Part shown: one piece after another, positions 46,427 to 59,094 of the stretch
How positions within the stretch are numbered: the stretch's first letter is position 1
How the letters are laid out: each line of letters starts with the position of its first letter
Source of the DNA: Potentilla sterilis
Lineage: Eukaryota > Streptophyta > Magnoliopsida > Rosales > Rosaceae
NCBI GenBank assembly: GCA_963682095.1
Contig: OY821761.1
Coordinates: 12,744,402-12,808,401, forward strand
DNA length: 64,000 nt
Direction: 5' to 3'
Notes under the pieces: generated by a model
The model's input: only the letters and a program-made list of their open reading frames with translations
Told to the model about the DNA's origin: nothing
Databases searched by the model: none
Position numbers and translations under genes: made by a program

Positions 46427-46894
46427 TGTTTCTGCCAAAACCCTGGGGCCTGGCAGAAGCATAATAATAAAGCTATAAAGAACACAGCAAGTATAGTAGT
46501 TCACCGTGCCATCGGAGGGCACGGCTGCGTCCACTTGGAATCCAGTAGGAATAGCCAATAAGCCATCGGGTTATAAGGATGGAGTGCCTTGGATCCAAGA
46601 TCCTTAATACTAAGGGGGGAAGCCTCCTATTTATAGGGAAGGAAGGCTCCCTCCTTTACCATGTTTCCAATGTGGGATGCTCACTACACTATTACATATT
46701 TCCCTACTCACGAAGCTACTTCAGGCGCCCGGTGGCACTGCTTCCGAGTGCGGCACCGGTGATGTGGAACAATGGAGATGTAGCCGGGGTGCTGGTCTAC
46801 TCGCTAGATGCCGGAAGTAGGACCCCTGATGCCGGTTGCACGGTCCACGAGGTCGCCGGATGTGCTTGGCGGTGCACCATATATACTGTCAACA
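46427..46894 (-). repeat. Element D 5' LTR
   Basis: Starts TGTTGACAGTATATATGG at 46894 and ends GGCAGAAACA at 46427 (minus), followed by AT and the primer site. Confidence 0.9.
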
Positions 46895-46899
46895 AGAAC

Positions 46900-47503
46900 A
46901 ATAATATATTTGTATGATTTTGCAAATTAACATAAGTAGTCGATTTGAACATCTACAAAACGACAATATAAAGTAACATACTAATCATAGTAATCTTATA
47001 TAGTCAAATAATAGGGTATTTCATGATTTTTAGTTCAAGAGTATTTTAGGTAGTTAGGATTGTGTATTTAGTAAAAATATGAGACTCATAATTTGAAGGA
47101 ATGGTGTATTGAGTATGTATGTGTATTAAGTAATTTGAGGAATGTATTTAAAACTTCTCCTATTGAAAACCCTCATCTGAAGTATATGTCTATTGAAATC
47201 AAGTTTAAGGATAGTACTTAAATCCAACTAGCGCATTCAAATCATTTCTAGTTTATGAGCTTGATCTTAGCATTTTTTTTCATACCCGGTAAATAGCCGT
47301 TAGAAAATACTATCACTCAGAGTACGCAAATCCTACCCACTTGGTAAACATACAACTAAGCACACCTTCTTCCTCTCTTTTTTCCAAGCCCTAAAACAAA
47401 AGACACGGAAACCTGTGCTAGCTGTGCACATATGAAATGAAGAATGCATTTTAATCGACGTGTTTAGATGAAGAAAAAAGAAAAGATGCATTTTAGTTCT
47501 GTC
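46900..47503. other. SPH gene upstream flank
   Basis: AT-rich non-coding sequence that, before elements C and D inserted, continued from about 36182 (the ancestral site reads through the shared TSD bases). No gene seen. Confidence 0.5.
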
Positions 47504-47512
47504 TATAAAAAC
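47503..47512 (+). promoter_or_regulatory. TATA box of SPH gene
   Basis: CTATAAAAAC lies about 85 bp before ATG 47593, a normal distance for a short plant 5' UTR. Confidence 0.6.
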
Positions 47513-47592
47513 AGAAACGACCAAATATGTTCTCCTGATGGAAGCTTCAAAGAAGATTCATCTCCTAGCTAGCTAGATAGTGTTCTCAGGAA

Positions 47593-48000
47593 ATGGCTTC
47601 CTTCATCGAAAAGGCGACGGTGTTAACGGTGTTGCTATTATTCACAATGGCCATGTCTGGTGAAGGCCGGAAGAAAAGACATGTTCAGATTACAAATAAT
47701 CTGGATCCCTACTATGAATTAACTGTTCACTGCAAATCCAAGAATGATGATTTGGGTGTGAAACAACTCGGACCTAATGCCACCTTTGCTTTCTCGTTTA
47801 GACCTGCAATCTGGCCATTCGAATCTATTCTTCTGCAGTTTCCAGTGGGAGAAAGGGTTTCACTATTTCAACGTGTTACAGATAGCAGGGACAGTGTTCA
47901 TTGTGCTAACTGTTGGTTTAGTGTAATGGAATATGGCCATATCTGCAGGTTTGACTTTGTGAACATGACATATGATGACTGCTTTCCCTGGAAAAGTTAA
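47593..48000 (+). CDS. S-protein homologue (plant self-incompatibility protein S1 family)
   Basis: Single exon, 135 codons, the family's usual size. Signal peptide about residues 1-25 (AFIEK-less hydrophobic core VLTVLLLFTMAM), then HVQITNNL and ELTVHCKSKNDDLGVKQL, the conserved SPH N-terminal part. Cys at 47, 104, 107, 118 and 130; N-glycosylation sequons at N62 and N124. Secreted small ligand by family; the role is unknown outside poppy-type self-incompatibility. Oddity: residues about 78-94 are not the family core; the core (LFFCSFQWEKGFHYFNV) is present in the +1 frame at 47825-47875, so two compensating indels are likely. AATAAA at about 48064. Confidence 0.85.
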   Translation: MASFIEKATVLTVLLLFTMAMSGEGRKKRHVQITNNLDPYYELTVHCKSKNDDLGVKQLGPNATFAFSFRPAIWPFESILLQFPVGERVSLFQRVTDSRDSVHCANCWFSVMEYGHICRFDFVNMTYDDCFPWKS

Positions 48001-48069
48001 CAAATCGATTGAATAGATCTTTATCCTCACCATAATGTATTGATCATTAGATCACTTTCTTGAATAAAA

Positions 48070-48652
48070 TTCTTCCATCTTGAACTAAATAGATCTGTAT
48101 CCTTTTGACTTCCAATTATTTTTGAAACTAGAAGCTGATTGCATTCTGCCTACAACTGCTTTAGATTAGTGATACTAATTTTGAAGTGCAACATAACTGG
48201 GTGTAGATACCAAGTTTGGGACATAGCAACACTTAACACCTGGTGACACATCATGTCTACTCGAGTCAATTTATACCACAGCACAATTTCAATATTTCAA
48301 TATTCAATGGAGCAAATCAAACATACAAAGATTTTTTTTTCCAACCTGCGGTTGAAATGGGTCACTTTCTCAAGGTCCTACAAATAATGTAAGCTAAGAT
48401 ATACAATCACTTTTAGCTCCAACCTACTCTTTGCTGGGTTTAAGAATTTGTTGGCTCCATGGTCTATAGATTGGGAATGTGGTCGTCTTTTCAGTATAGC
48501 AGAGGTCATTCTAAAATTGATCAATTTCGACTCAAAGATAGAGATAATATTATTCTAGAATGAGCAAAGAGGCATTGACATCAGAGAAACATTTAGTTAT
48601 GACTGCTGCATCTGAAAAAGGCTATATGACAAATTCAGAACATCTCAGAATA
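48070..48652. other. Intergenic between SPH and PHD/homeodomain gene
   Basis: Convergent 3' ends: the SPH poly(A) region and the 3' UTR of the minus-strand gene. No other gene recognised. Confidence 0.5.
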
Positions 48653-51600
48653 TCAAATCTTTTCTTTTAGTTCTGCTACTGGAACATAAATGACGGTCTG
48701 TTCATGCAATGGAGGTTTTTTCGATTTCTTTGCCTCGGCTGTTTGAAACTTTAGTAATTTCTGTCTCATATTTTCTAGCTTACTTTTGACTTTACATAGT
48801 CTCTCCATTTCCAGTTCTGCAACTTGAGACTCACCTCCACTTCCAGCAATAATGTTGACTCGCTTTTCCTTTGTTCGTCCTTTCAAAAGCTTCTTCAAGC
48901 TCACATTATCACTCAATTCAATTCCATCCTATATAAATGAAAACAAACACAAGAGTTGAATCTTTAGTAACTCAAGTCCAGCATGACATAAAATAGACTA
49001 ACACAAATTAATATCCATGAACATGGGTCAGAGTTCATTACCGCAGACTAACACAATAAAATCAATTGATGGAAAATCTCTGGTTCGCGTGCAGTAAGAA
49101 ACAGGGATTTAGTGATCACGAAGAATTCAGAATTATATGTGCTAACAAAAAGAAATGCTAGGAATGTTACAACTAAGCTCAGTTGACCTCTATCAGGAGA
49201 GATGTGAATGGTGATACTAAGATTTTCAAACTCAAAACACTAAGGGGCAAGGACTTGGATTAAATCAATTGTGGACTAAATAAAGCACAAATTGCACAAG
49301 AAGAATTACTTTGATATTACACGGCAAGGATGACAGACAGCACAAAAACTATGCAAATGACCATGATAATACCATTGATAATACTTGGAAATATTATCAA
49401 TGATAACAGGGCAAGACCTTATTTCTCTTTGCAGGTGACAAACATGAAGATCCTTTCTGTTGATTTTTCTTCAGAGGGCTACTTAATGACTTTGGATGCT
49501 TTCTCCGGAAGGACTTCTTAATCTTCCTTGGGGAATGGACCACAGTTTCAGCTGAGATATCCTCTGAATCAGATGCAATGATATGAGCAGCTTTTCCTGT
49601 CACATTTTCAAATCTGGATTCCTCGTTGATTTCAGCCGCAGAACTGTGAAGGTTTTTGGATCCCTCTGCCTGTTGTGCAAAAGCCTGGTCAATATATTGT
49701 ACTGAGATAAAAATCCTCAACAAGGAGATTTCCAACTCGACCAGGTATTAAAAAGAAAAATGGAGGCTAAACGGCTATATGTATTGATGATGACAAAAGT
49801 CTATTATGACTCAAAAACAGATGATATACAAAAAATGAATGGATAAAAAAAGTATGGGTACTAGCTTACCTTTCTGGTTTTAAGAGCCAGGTAGCGTGTG
49901 TTCTTGAACCATTTACTAACCTAGACATATCAACTCAAAAAGTATTAGAAAAGATGGGAATTGAAAGAAAAGAGGTATAAGCTAGACCACCATATCATAT
50001 AGTAAAGAACTATTGTCTGTGCATTTAGTTCTCCTTGAGGCTCATTCCAATATTTCAAAATAAGTTAAAAGATAAATGAATAGTCTTTGACTACATAAGA
50101 AATGTGCGTCTACAATGACCATGCAGAACAAAATAGTAGTAAGAGGTTCAAGAAGGCCCAAGCAATCTGACAAGTCATCAGCCGCCATTACCTTCTCAGG
50201 ATCAAGGCCCAACTCTTTGGAAAGATTATCCTTCATAGCCTTAGAAGGAAGTTCGTTTTCAGAAAAAACTTGACGAAGCTTCTGAAATAAAAATTAAATC
50301 AGAATCCCAGTAGTAGGAGCTTAAGATTTATAGACAACTGTTCCTGATAGCGTTAGGAGCTTACCTCAACTGCATGGTGAGGAATCCGGAAACATGACCT
50401 TCTGGCTTGCATATCAGTAGTAGGTTTACTTTTCACTTCTGTAGGGACACGATCTGGATTTTTCTCACCCTCATAGAGAGTCATAAGAGTGCTGGCAGCA
50501 TCAGATTCTTTTTCTCTTCGCTTCCTTTTACCAGGACCCCAGTCTTCATCATCACTAACTTGCTCCCGCACAGGACCATCCTTTCCGAACATTTCCTTTG
50601 AGAAAAAAAGAAAGGAAGATACAATTATACAGTGAATATATGACCTTAACCTCATAAAAGAGTAACAAGTGAGAGACTGTATCCCATAATTACCCATGAA
50701 ATAATATCACGCTATGAACATGCACAAGTCATGAAGTTAACAACAGGACCTATATGCCAAGCATCAAAAGGAAATACGAACAATGTAACCAGAAGCAATT
50801 GACATGAGAAAAGAACAAGAATCAAAATTTCACTTTGTATATAAGTTTGATTTCTTGAAACTCAGAGTTCTCCTCATGCCGGACCCAAATGAGGCCTCCA
50901 TTTGAAGTTAAAGGTACTATGGAAGAGTAGTTCACTGTTAATTCTAACTATAAATGGCATTTTCTAAAATCTTACAAAAAATATTTTTATTTTGCATTTA
51001 CATTTTCAGACTGAGCTTATATTTATATTTATCTTTCCTTTTTCATTTGCTGCTTAGGAAACAAGCCAAGAATTATGGATACTTACATCATATAACTTCT
51101 TATAATCAACGCTACTTCTTTGTCTGCGCCCAGAAACAATATCTTCGTCAGTAGATTCATCAGAACCTACGCTGCCATCAGTTGACAATTCGTCATCTGA
51201 TGCATTGTCATCACTACCTTCCTTGCTGACACTACAACTGTTTACATTCCTATCTGGATTATAATCATCATCATCAGACTCATCTGAAGGCCATTCTTCA
51301 TCTGGATTTAATAATAAATTCCCACCATCAGGGAAAGCAGCTTCTTCCTTGAAAATATCCTATCATGCGGATAGCCTCATTTAGACAGTGGTTACACTAG
51401 ATATTAAAAAAACAAAATGTAAAATAGTTGACATTTCCAGATGATTCTGACACTCACTAACCTGCCAAGTACTATCCATGGAAAAGCAGGTTCCGAGATG
51501 AGCATTGACTACTTCCAGTATTTCCATTTTACACTCACAAAATTTGCAAAACCAGCCTTGATCTCCTCGAGGAACTGGAGATTGTCAATTAAACAAATGC

Positions 51601-52894
51601 AGTTTTCTAAGAAAGGTAATTTTGTCACCAATAGGTCCGAAACAAATTCAAAAGAGTGAATAACTTACTATTTTCAGTATCCAAGGGAGGATCAAGACAT
51701 TTTTGGTGGAATGCAGAATTGCACGTCCCATCACACAGCACTATATCATTATCCGGGAAAGCTTCGTTCAACTTGCACTTGGCGCAGAATATCTAAAAAG
51801 TAGTAAAACTGGAACATTAGTAACTAGCCTAAAACTAGGAATGAAATGAATTTAATCACTTTTCCAACTGTGTCAAACATAATTATTATATTATATCCTA
51901 GTCCAATATGCAACTAAGAGAAGGCAGAAAAACTTGAGACTTAGAAACTATATGAAAATCCATCTTCATTAGTGGGGTGTCTGTGCAATACTGTCTGAAA
52001 ATCAGACATCAGTCAAAAAGTTGTGAATTAGTTGGAGATTCCACAAGGCTAGCTTATTCAAAAAAAAAAAAAAAGAGTGAAGTGACGGCGTATACATACA
52101 TGTTCATGATAAACAGATCCATCTGGATCAATGACAGAGTCTGCAATGCTTCCCACTGAACCTAGTAAGTGAAGCTGATGAATAGCATCACGGATTCCAA
52201 GCTTGCAATTCAAAATCTGATTCTCGGCTCTCTGTAGTTCTTTCTCTGGCTTAATCTTTTCTCGACTGTAGTAGGAGTGAAAAATTAAAAGAATTAAACT
52301 ACCACAATTTTATGTTATATTGATCATATAATTCAAAGCCTAATGTGTAGAACTTAAATTCTTCTTGTACCTCTGACCCTTCCAACCTTCACCAGAATAA
52401 GCATCAATCAGGTTCTGCTCCAACTTTATTTTGATTAACAGGTACCTTGTCCTCCTCTGCAAGCGAGCAGTTTCATCTACATTCACTTTATTCTTTTTGC
52501 TTTTCTTCTTTCTTCTCCTTTTTCTAATTCTGGTTCCTCCATCAGCATTTTCCCCTTTCTCATCAGAGCCATCCTTTGAAACTTTGTCATTCTGAAGCTT
52601 CAATGAAGATGACTTGTTTGAATTATCTGTGTCACGTGCTTTATGCAGTCCTTTTCTACGTGTCAATTTCTTACTTGTATCATTGTTCTTTGTTCCCTTC
52701 CTTGATGAGTCGGCATTTTTTCTCTTCAACATAGATGAAGCAATCGTTGTCTTGGATTTTGGTTTTACCTTTTTAACATGGGAAACTTTGCCGCCTTTCT
52801 TAAATTTTGGTGAAGATAATAGCTTTGACAGAGGAGTTGAGTAACAAGATTTCCCAGACTCCTTAATAGATGATTTCTTTCCAAGACCGTGCAT
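48653..52894 (-). CDS. PHD-finger homeodomain protein (PRH/HAT3.1-like)
   Basis: Coding exons (minus): 52894-52371, 52265-52100, 51792-51669, 51574-51462, 51359-51087, 50595-50365, 50281-50192, 49920-49870, 49684-49418, 48928-48653; total 2115 nt, 704 aa, all phases consistent. N-terminus is basic with a nuclear signal (RIRKRRRKKKSKKNK). The PHD finger is C4HC3 (C233, C236, C250, C254, H259, C262, C281, C284). An acidic Asp/Ser region follows, then a homeodomain about 466-525 with WFKNTRY in helix 3 and a C-terminal coiled coil (LEMERLCKVKSKLENMRQKL). Such proteins are nuclear DNA/chromatin binders. The donor of exon 49684-49418 (AAG/GTCTTG) is weak. PRHA and HAT3.1 types cannot be told apart here. 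Confidence 0.93.
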
Positions 52895-53645
52895 TTTGCT
52901 AATCAATGTATGGATACTGAAAATTCCAGCACAAAATGGCTTAGCATGGTGGATTTGGAAAGTAAAAGAAGTCGGAACATGACAGTAATACACTTCTTTT
53001 ATGTATTGAAATTCGGGAAAAAACTTCCGACACCAAACTGAATAAAATGCATCTTCACTAGTTAGCATAGTCCACGACTGAACAGATGAACAACATATCA
53101 AAAGTAAGTAATCAGCTACTTAAAATATTGCAATGCATCTAGATGCAGTAGAAATGTTTATATAATATAAAGAGAACTCTTCTTTGAAAGGAAAGCAGAA
53201 TGGCAATCACAGTGGCCTTCAGGCTCCCATTGTGGAAAGTGAGATCATAAACCAATTTCAGGCCAAGGACTAAGAAACAATTATAAGCAAATTGATCATT
53301 GTCAACGTTTCCAACAGTTCAACAGTACTACTATTACTATTCAAACCTAAAGTATGGCTCTGGCAAATAGCATTAAACATTAAAGATCTCAATGATGAAG
53401 ATTGAAGATGATGATGACCCATTAAACAACCAACCATTCTAATCAGTTTGTGATAACAACAAGGCAATTCAGCAGATACCCAGAAGAAAATCGACAGCAA
53501 TACAACCAACATTGAATTCAAAAGCAAAGGCACGAGACTTTCAAGAATGGTAAAGCTATTAAATAATTGATAGCTCTCTCACCTTGAAGAGATTAGAGAT
53601 CTGTCAACTCTTGGCCTCTGGAGCTGCTACAATATAAACAAGAGT
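52895..53645 (-). other. 5' UTR and leader intron of the PHD/homeodomain gene
   Basis: A non-coding first exon ends with donor CTTCAAG/GTGAGAG at 53583; the acceptor TTTTCAG is at 52917-52923, shortly before ATG 52894. The transcription start is probably near 53640, not determined. Confidence 0.6.
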
Positions 53646-55761
53646 AACGAGTTCTTGAAACACGGAGATGGGTTTTGGATTAACTGCTCATACAATTTCA
53701 AAATTTGAAAACTCTGGCTTTTGGGCTTGTTCTTCTTGTTCTTCTTCTGAACGATGCTCTCTAAGTCTCTGGTCAATCGATTTTGGTGTTCCTGAAGCTG
53801 CACCCAATAAAGGTTGGCCTTTTAACTCTGGTATATCGGGAATGAATGATCAAAATAATGATGGAGCAAAGTTTATGATGAGAAGACAGAACAGGTTTCA
53901 GTTTGGAAATTGATTGAAAATAACAGAGGATTTGGGAGATGTGAGTTTTGAAGCTAAAAAAGTGTTACACACCCACCACCATTGTTGTGTGAGATGTGGC
54001 ACATACTTCTTGTTACCCAGGAGTCTAATTTGACTCGGACCATGCCATATAACTCGACTTCTCAACTTAGATTGCAAGCTAAAGGTGCTTGAAGTGGTGC
54101 AAGCAAAGTGCCGCCCAATAGTTCTAGGACTACACTCGGGTCGGGCACTCGGGCCGATCTCAAAATTGATAAGAACTCAGTTTGAACCTAACTATTTTTG
54201 GGAGTAGATTTCCTACATTAAGGTGCACTTGCCCAATGGTGTGCAACTCATTTACGCTGTCATTTTTTCAACTTCATTAGTGTCTATTAAAGCCTTGGAT
54301 ATTATGGACGCTGTTTTACATGATTTTTTTTTTCTTGTAATGTTGACATTTTAGTTTATTTCTAATTTACTTTAACTATTGTAATTTAAAGTTTCATCTT
54401 TAGTCACCCCTCAAATATTAAGGTCATGTGAATAGTTGGTGATTAAAAGAATAATTGAAACTTTTAATAGTTAATTTCTCTATTTTCGGTCTTAGAAACT
54501 TAACTTATGACAATTTATCATACTGATTATTAATTTATATTCTTTTGTATTTACAACACAAACCTTCGTATTCTGAACTTATTATGGTCGACTCATAATA
54601 ATCGAACTGATTTTAGAGATGGCTTTCTGAAGTGTGAACGTAATTCAATATGGGAAGAATTTAGGCCTCTTTTTTTTAAGAACAGAGAATTGAGATAGAT
54701 ACAGTTTGCTACGATGTTTAGGGTTACTAATTTTACTTGTATATGATAGACTAGCTCTGGTCACGTCCATGCTCAATGGCAAAGCCTTGTTGTAGCTTGA
54801 GATGGACATGGCCTCCAAGCTTCCATTTTTCGTTTTCTGAATTGATTGTGGTACGAAAAAAAAAAATTAAAAAAATAAAGGTAAGGTTAGAATACCCATT
54901 ATATTGATTTGATTTTGATCGAATTACTTTGATTGCGTCTGCTTCGATTTTGCTTACTTGTTTTCAGTTAATCTTTGGCTGGAATTTGAGTGATAGTGTG
55001 TACGTGTTTGGTTGACCATCGATGTTCTAAGAGTCATGGGTTGGTGGGAAGGCGTGTTACCGGTGAAGCTAACGGTAGTGAAGGAAGCCTGGTAACAGAG
55101 TATGGTTCTCTCTCTTCCAGATTGGGTTTGGGCTGGGATGGTTGGGCCTTGGCTCGGGCTTGAGGAAATGAGTTTCAATCCTTAGGGCCTAGGGTAAGCG
55201 GGTAGCTTCTGTGTGTCTTGTGGGATAATATATGCTTCGCTTGTGCCACAGTTGTGTGTTTATAAGAGATGAGATGAGATGAGATGAGATGTCATAACTA
55301 GTTTGCGGAGTTAGTATAGTACGTATTAGGCTTGTTGTGTGCGAGCTGATCGGTTATAATGAATTGCGGTGTCTAAATGATTGGAGATATAGATGTCAAA
55401 ATTAGTCTCAGGAGACAGAATTAGTTTAATACGTATTAGGCTTGTTATATGCGAGCTAATCAGTTAACTGATCTTTGACTCTTTCTTTATATTTTTTTAT
55501 TAACAAGGAAAAACACAAATGACTTTTACAATCACAAATTTTCACTATCAAGTACTAGAAAGTAGAAACTACTCGTCATACATCTCTGCTAGATTGCTGC
55601 TCCTTCAACCAAAATTGCACCAACAAGGTCTCCCAAAACACCATTCCCTTCACAAAGCTCCAGTCGTGAATACGGATAGTATATGTTGGGTACTGATATA
55701 CATAGCTGTTGCTAATCAACAATGAATACAAATTTATATGGTTAAAATAAAATAAGGTTTT
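53646..55761. other. Promoter side and intergenic region, no gene recognised
   Basis: Includes the presumed promoter of the PHD/homeodomain gene. Features: a (GAGAT)n microsatellite at about 55268-55292, and a direct repeat of about 60 bp (TACGTATTAGGCTTGTT at 55320 and 55430). Short frames (53668-53913, 55178-54954) show no motif. Confidence 0.5.
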
Positions 55762-56523
55762 TTTTACCAATAACTACAATTTGGTGTTCATATTTATCAA
55801 TAGCAAGATTGGTTTTCAAAATTACCATCAGCAAGTTTCCATCCAAAATTAACAGAATCTGTTAACTCAAAAATTATAAAATTACCCTTATTGAGGTAAA
55901 AAACAAAAAAAAAACAAACTATATATCTCTAATGCTACTGAACCTCAAATATCAATCTAATACCACTGAGCCTCATAAGCTCCGCCGTCCTCAGCCGTCC
56001 CCGCCGCGCTTCAATACCACTGAGCCTCAGTAATCAAAAATCAAATCTCAACCATAACCAACACACAAAACAAAAACTTCAACACACAAAATTAAATCAA
56101 CACACAAACACAGAGACAGAGACAGAGACAGAGAGCTCCGTCGTCGCGCCTCGGTCCCCCAGGCTCCGCCTTCGCGCCTCGCCCCCCCCAGGCTCGGTCC
56201 CCCTCACGCCTCGCGCTTCACTCCGGCCTCGCACCTTGAGCCTCACGCCTCCTCGCGCCTCGATCTGCTCCGGCCTCGCTCTGCCATCGCTTGGCTCGCC
56301 GCCGCTCGCTGCCTCCAATCAGATCAATTAGAGTTTAACATTTTCTGAGAATATATATATATATATGTGGTATGGGTTGTACATTATAAATTTTCAGAGT
56401 TATTTATGTCATTAAACAGTAAACGGGTTAATAGCCCATTACTGTTAATTTCTGCAGATGATATAAAAAAATCTGATCTTGCTATTAATAAATATCACCA
56501 CCAAATTGTAGTTTTGGGTAATT
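55762..56523. mobile_element. MITE-like element with 100-bp inverted ends and GC-rich core
   Basis: Left end TTACCAATAACTACAATTTG...TTATCAATAGCAAGAT pairs with the inverted right end (56440-56521: AATTACCCAAAACTACAATTTG...TTATTAATAGCAAGAT), and similarity runs about 100 bp. The core (55975-56330) is GC-rich with CCTCGCGCCTC-type repeats and a (GACAGA)n run at 56109-56130. No transposase. Confidence 0.65.
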
Positions 56524-56821
56524 ATGTAATAAAAGATTGATAAATTATATAAAAACAGGGTATTTCGCAACACCGCTAGATTTCTTGAAGGTTCTTTAAT
56601 ATTAATTCACACATGTTTTGTATAAATTAAAGTGGTATTTAGCAATGAAGACAGATTTTTATGTTTATTCAAATTTGTATTTTAAAAAAATTATTTTTAT
56701 CGATTAAATATTCTGTTTTGTTACAGTTATCAGTGTCCATAAAGCAAATAATACCAAAAAGTATAAAAGAGTATCATTTGCTATACCTAAATGACATAGT
56801 TAATAAGTGTATCCAATGGGG
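56524..56821. other. Short AT-rich spacer
   Basis: Between the MITE and the truncated CACTA copy; nothing recognisable. Confidence 0.4.
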
Positions 56822-58720
56822 CACTACCAGATCGGACAGAATAGCCGATGAAAAAAATTTCGTCTACTATTCAAAATTTTCGTCGGGTATTCCTTCTACC
56901 GACGAAAATTTCGTCGGCTATTATTCGTCTATAAAACGGCGTCGGTAGTACCCAAAGCCGACGACAATAACGAAATCGTCGGCCATTTTCACATATGCCC
57001 GACGAAATAACGAAATCGTCGGCCATTATCACCGACGAAAATACACTTCGTCGACCAAACCTTGGCATAATGTCCGACGAAATTTCGTCGGATATTTTCA
57101 CATATGGCCGACGATATCGTAAAATATAGCCGATGATCTCTTCTGTTTCGTCGGTTATTTGTTCTGAAATATAGCCGAGGAAAATGTCAATTTCGTCGGA
57201 ATATATTAATATTTTAATATATATATTAACTAGTTATAGCCGACGAAATAATGTCAATTTCGTCGGCTGTTCTTACATTTTGGGGGAAAAAAATTAAATT
57301 AATTTCTAAATTACCATTCCAAGCAACCTGCAATTCACAATGACAATCCAACAAGAAACACGTTTTTCATTAATTATTTAATTTGTTCCATCCCTAAACC
57401 CTAAACCCTAATCCTGGCCGCCATCCTGCTGTCCATTATGCTCGTCATCCTGCTGAATGAACTCGGGAGCTCTCGGCATTCGAGGTTCATCTAACGGCTC
57501 AAACGGGGGCGGGGGTTCAAGGCCTTGTTGTTGTGCCGCGAACATAGCATACCACCAGTTTTGTTGGCCGGCGTAGTTCTGTCGCCGAATTCTCTCGCAT
57601 TCAGCATGCCAACACTCCATTTCCATATGATACTGCTGTGTTCTCTGGAACTGGGCCGCCAATCTTGAATTTTCTTCTGCCAATCTCTGCATTTCCCCCT
57701 TCATCTGTTGGGTGTCCCCGCCTCCCCTCTTTTGAGCTCCCTTAGTGGTCTTCAGGACCCCTATTCCAGAACTTCCCAAACCCCGGCAGTAGTAGTCGTT
57801 TGACCGTTGTGGGAAGGCTGCGTCGAATATCCTCGTTGCAGTTTGGACATTCGATCGGTCGACCTGGCTCAGGGCTTCTTGCAGATCTTCCTCTGAAATG
57901 TTCGGTTGTGTCTCCCGAACTACTTCCTACAACACTTCTTCTTCGGCCCGGTTCACCCTCTCCTAATTAAACGGGGGCGGGAAAAAAATTAATTAATATT
58001 CTAACAAATATATAATTAAGTAAAATTAATAATTAAAATTTTAAAATCGTAATCAACGACTTACAAGCTCTTCTATCGCTAATGGATAAGCCTTCTTGAA
58101 TGTCTCTACGTACGGGTTGCTTAAAGGATGATCTCTAAGCACCTCCTCCTGATATTGTGAAAATGGTCTAGAACCACCATGATGAAGGGTTGTGTTACGG
58201 CGGCGGTTCGAAGAGTTTATCCGAGACCGTTCCTTCAAACAAATAATAAAATATTAGAAAAATGCATCAAAAAATATTAGTGTAATAATTATAAAATAAT
58301 TAAACTAATAATTAAAATATTAACAAAATAAACATTTATAGTTAAGTTTAGTATTTACCTGCATAACTGGGTTGTTGAAGTCTACTGTCTTCAACCAACG
58401 CCACTCGTACTCCCTGAACATGAACTCTCTTGGAGTACCCATACGACCATGTTTGTCGTATTCGGTAAAGTAGGTACGGAGCTCGTTCTTCCACTCTTTG
58501 AACCTACGGAAAAAACAAAAGTGCATTAGAAATATTATTAACATCATAAAATATTTCAAATTATAAGATGAGGAATTCTCAACGTACCTCGAGTTCTGCA
58601 TCGCGTACGCCCAAGCCTGCTTGTGTTCGGCAATCTCGAAGTATGCCTGAAAGATAATATTTTATTAGTTTTAAAATTATAACAATACCGAAAATTATTA
58701 AATATTACGATAAAGAAAAT
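56822..58720 (-). mobile_element. Truncated second copy of the same CACTA family (3' end)
   Basis: Starts CACTACCAGATCGGACAG, the inverted right end of the element at 13729. It continues colinearly through the subterminal array (56850-57260) and the last exons of the second gene, losing similarity near 58705-58720, which corresponds to about 11745 in the full copy. The transposase, left end and left TIR are missing. Confidence 0.9.
57408..58660 (-). pseudogene. CACTA second gene, last four exons (truncated copy)
   Basis: Minus exons correspond to 11818-13094: about 58650-58593, 58510-58366 (YDKHGRMGTPREFMFREYEW), 58233-58064 (no TAG; reads IEEL before the donor) and 57960-57408. The last exon has an internal stop region around 57780-57960 and its own acidic tail (DEHNGQQDGGQD). 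Comparing copies shows which stops in the full element are private. Confidence 0.75.
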
Positions 58721-59094
58721 TATTAAACATGACTTGAAATTAGAACTCTAGCTCCAGCAAATCAGCATCTGATTTAGAAAACTATGAGAAAGAGGAGAGG
58801 AGTTGAAATGACCTGGCTCAGATCCATAGCTCTGTATGAGCTTTACATAGATCCATCCAAGTATGTAAGAATGAAACTGCCCTTTCTTTCAAAGGTATCA
58901 TTGTATCAAATTAACTGAATCTTCTTACAAGGAAAAAAAAAACAAGCAATTGACATATTTATGAATAATTAGACTCTAAAATGCCCCAAAATCTCCAATT
59001 CCAGTTTATAAAAGCAGTTGAATAGACAAAATTAGTCGATTAGGGCTTAGGAAGTTACCTAAATTGTACTGACCCAGATATAGAACAAACTTAC

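Larger units (their letters stand above)
42618..46894 (-). mobile_element. Non-autonomous LTR retrotransposon D with coding-type minisatellites
   Basis: LTRs at 42618-43084 and 46427-46894 (467/468 bp, highly similar) and a perfect TSD AGAAC (42613-42617, 46895-46899). Primer site TGGCGCCGTCTGTGGG (minus, 46424-46409) sits 2 bp inside the 5' LTR, and a polypurine tract (ACTTGGGGGACT, minus) abuts the 3' LTR, giving minus orientation. No gag, protease, RT or integrase motif is found in the 3.3-kb interior. Instead it has a GC-rich proline/arginine-rich open region (about 45240-46270) and three tandem arrays (99, 48 and 55 bp). Confidence 0.9.

Noticed and set aside
52614..52844. Plus-strand frame opposite the PHD/homeodomain gene
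   Set aside because: Antisense shadow of the lysine-rich coding exon.
53668..53913. Possible divergent gene on the plus strand
   Set aside because: 81 codons without motif, overlapping the 5' end of the PHD/homeodomain gene; likely promoter sequence.
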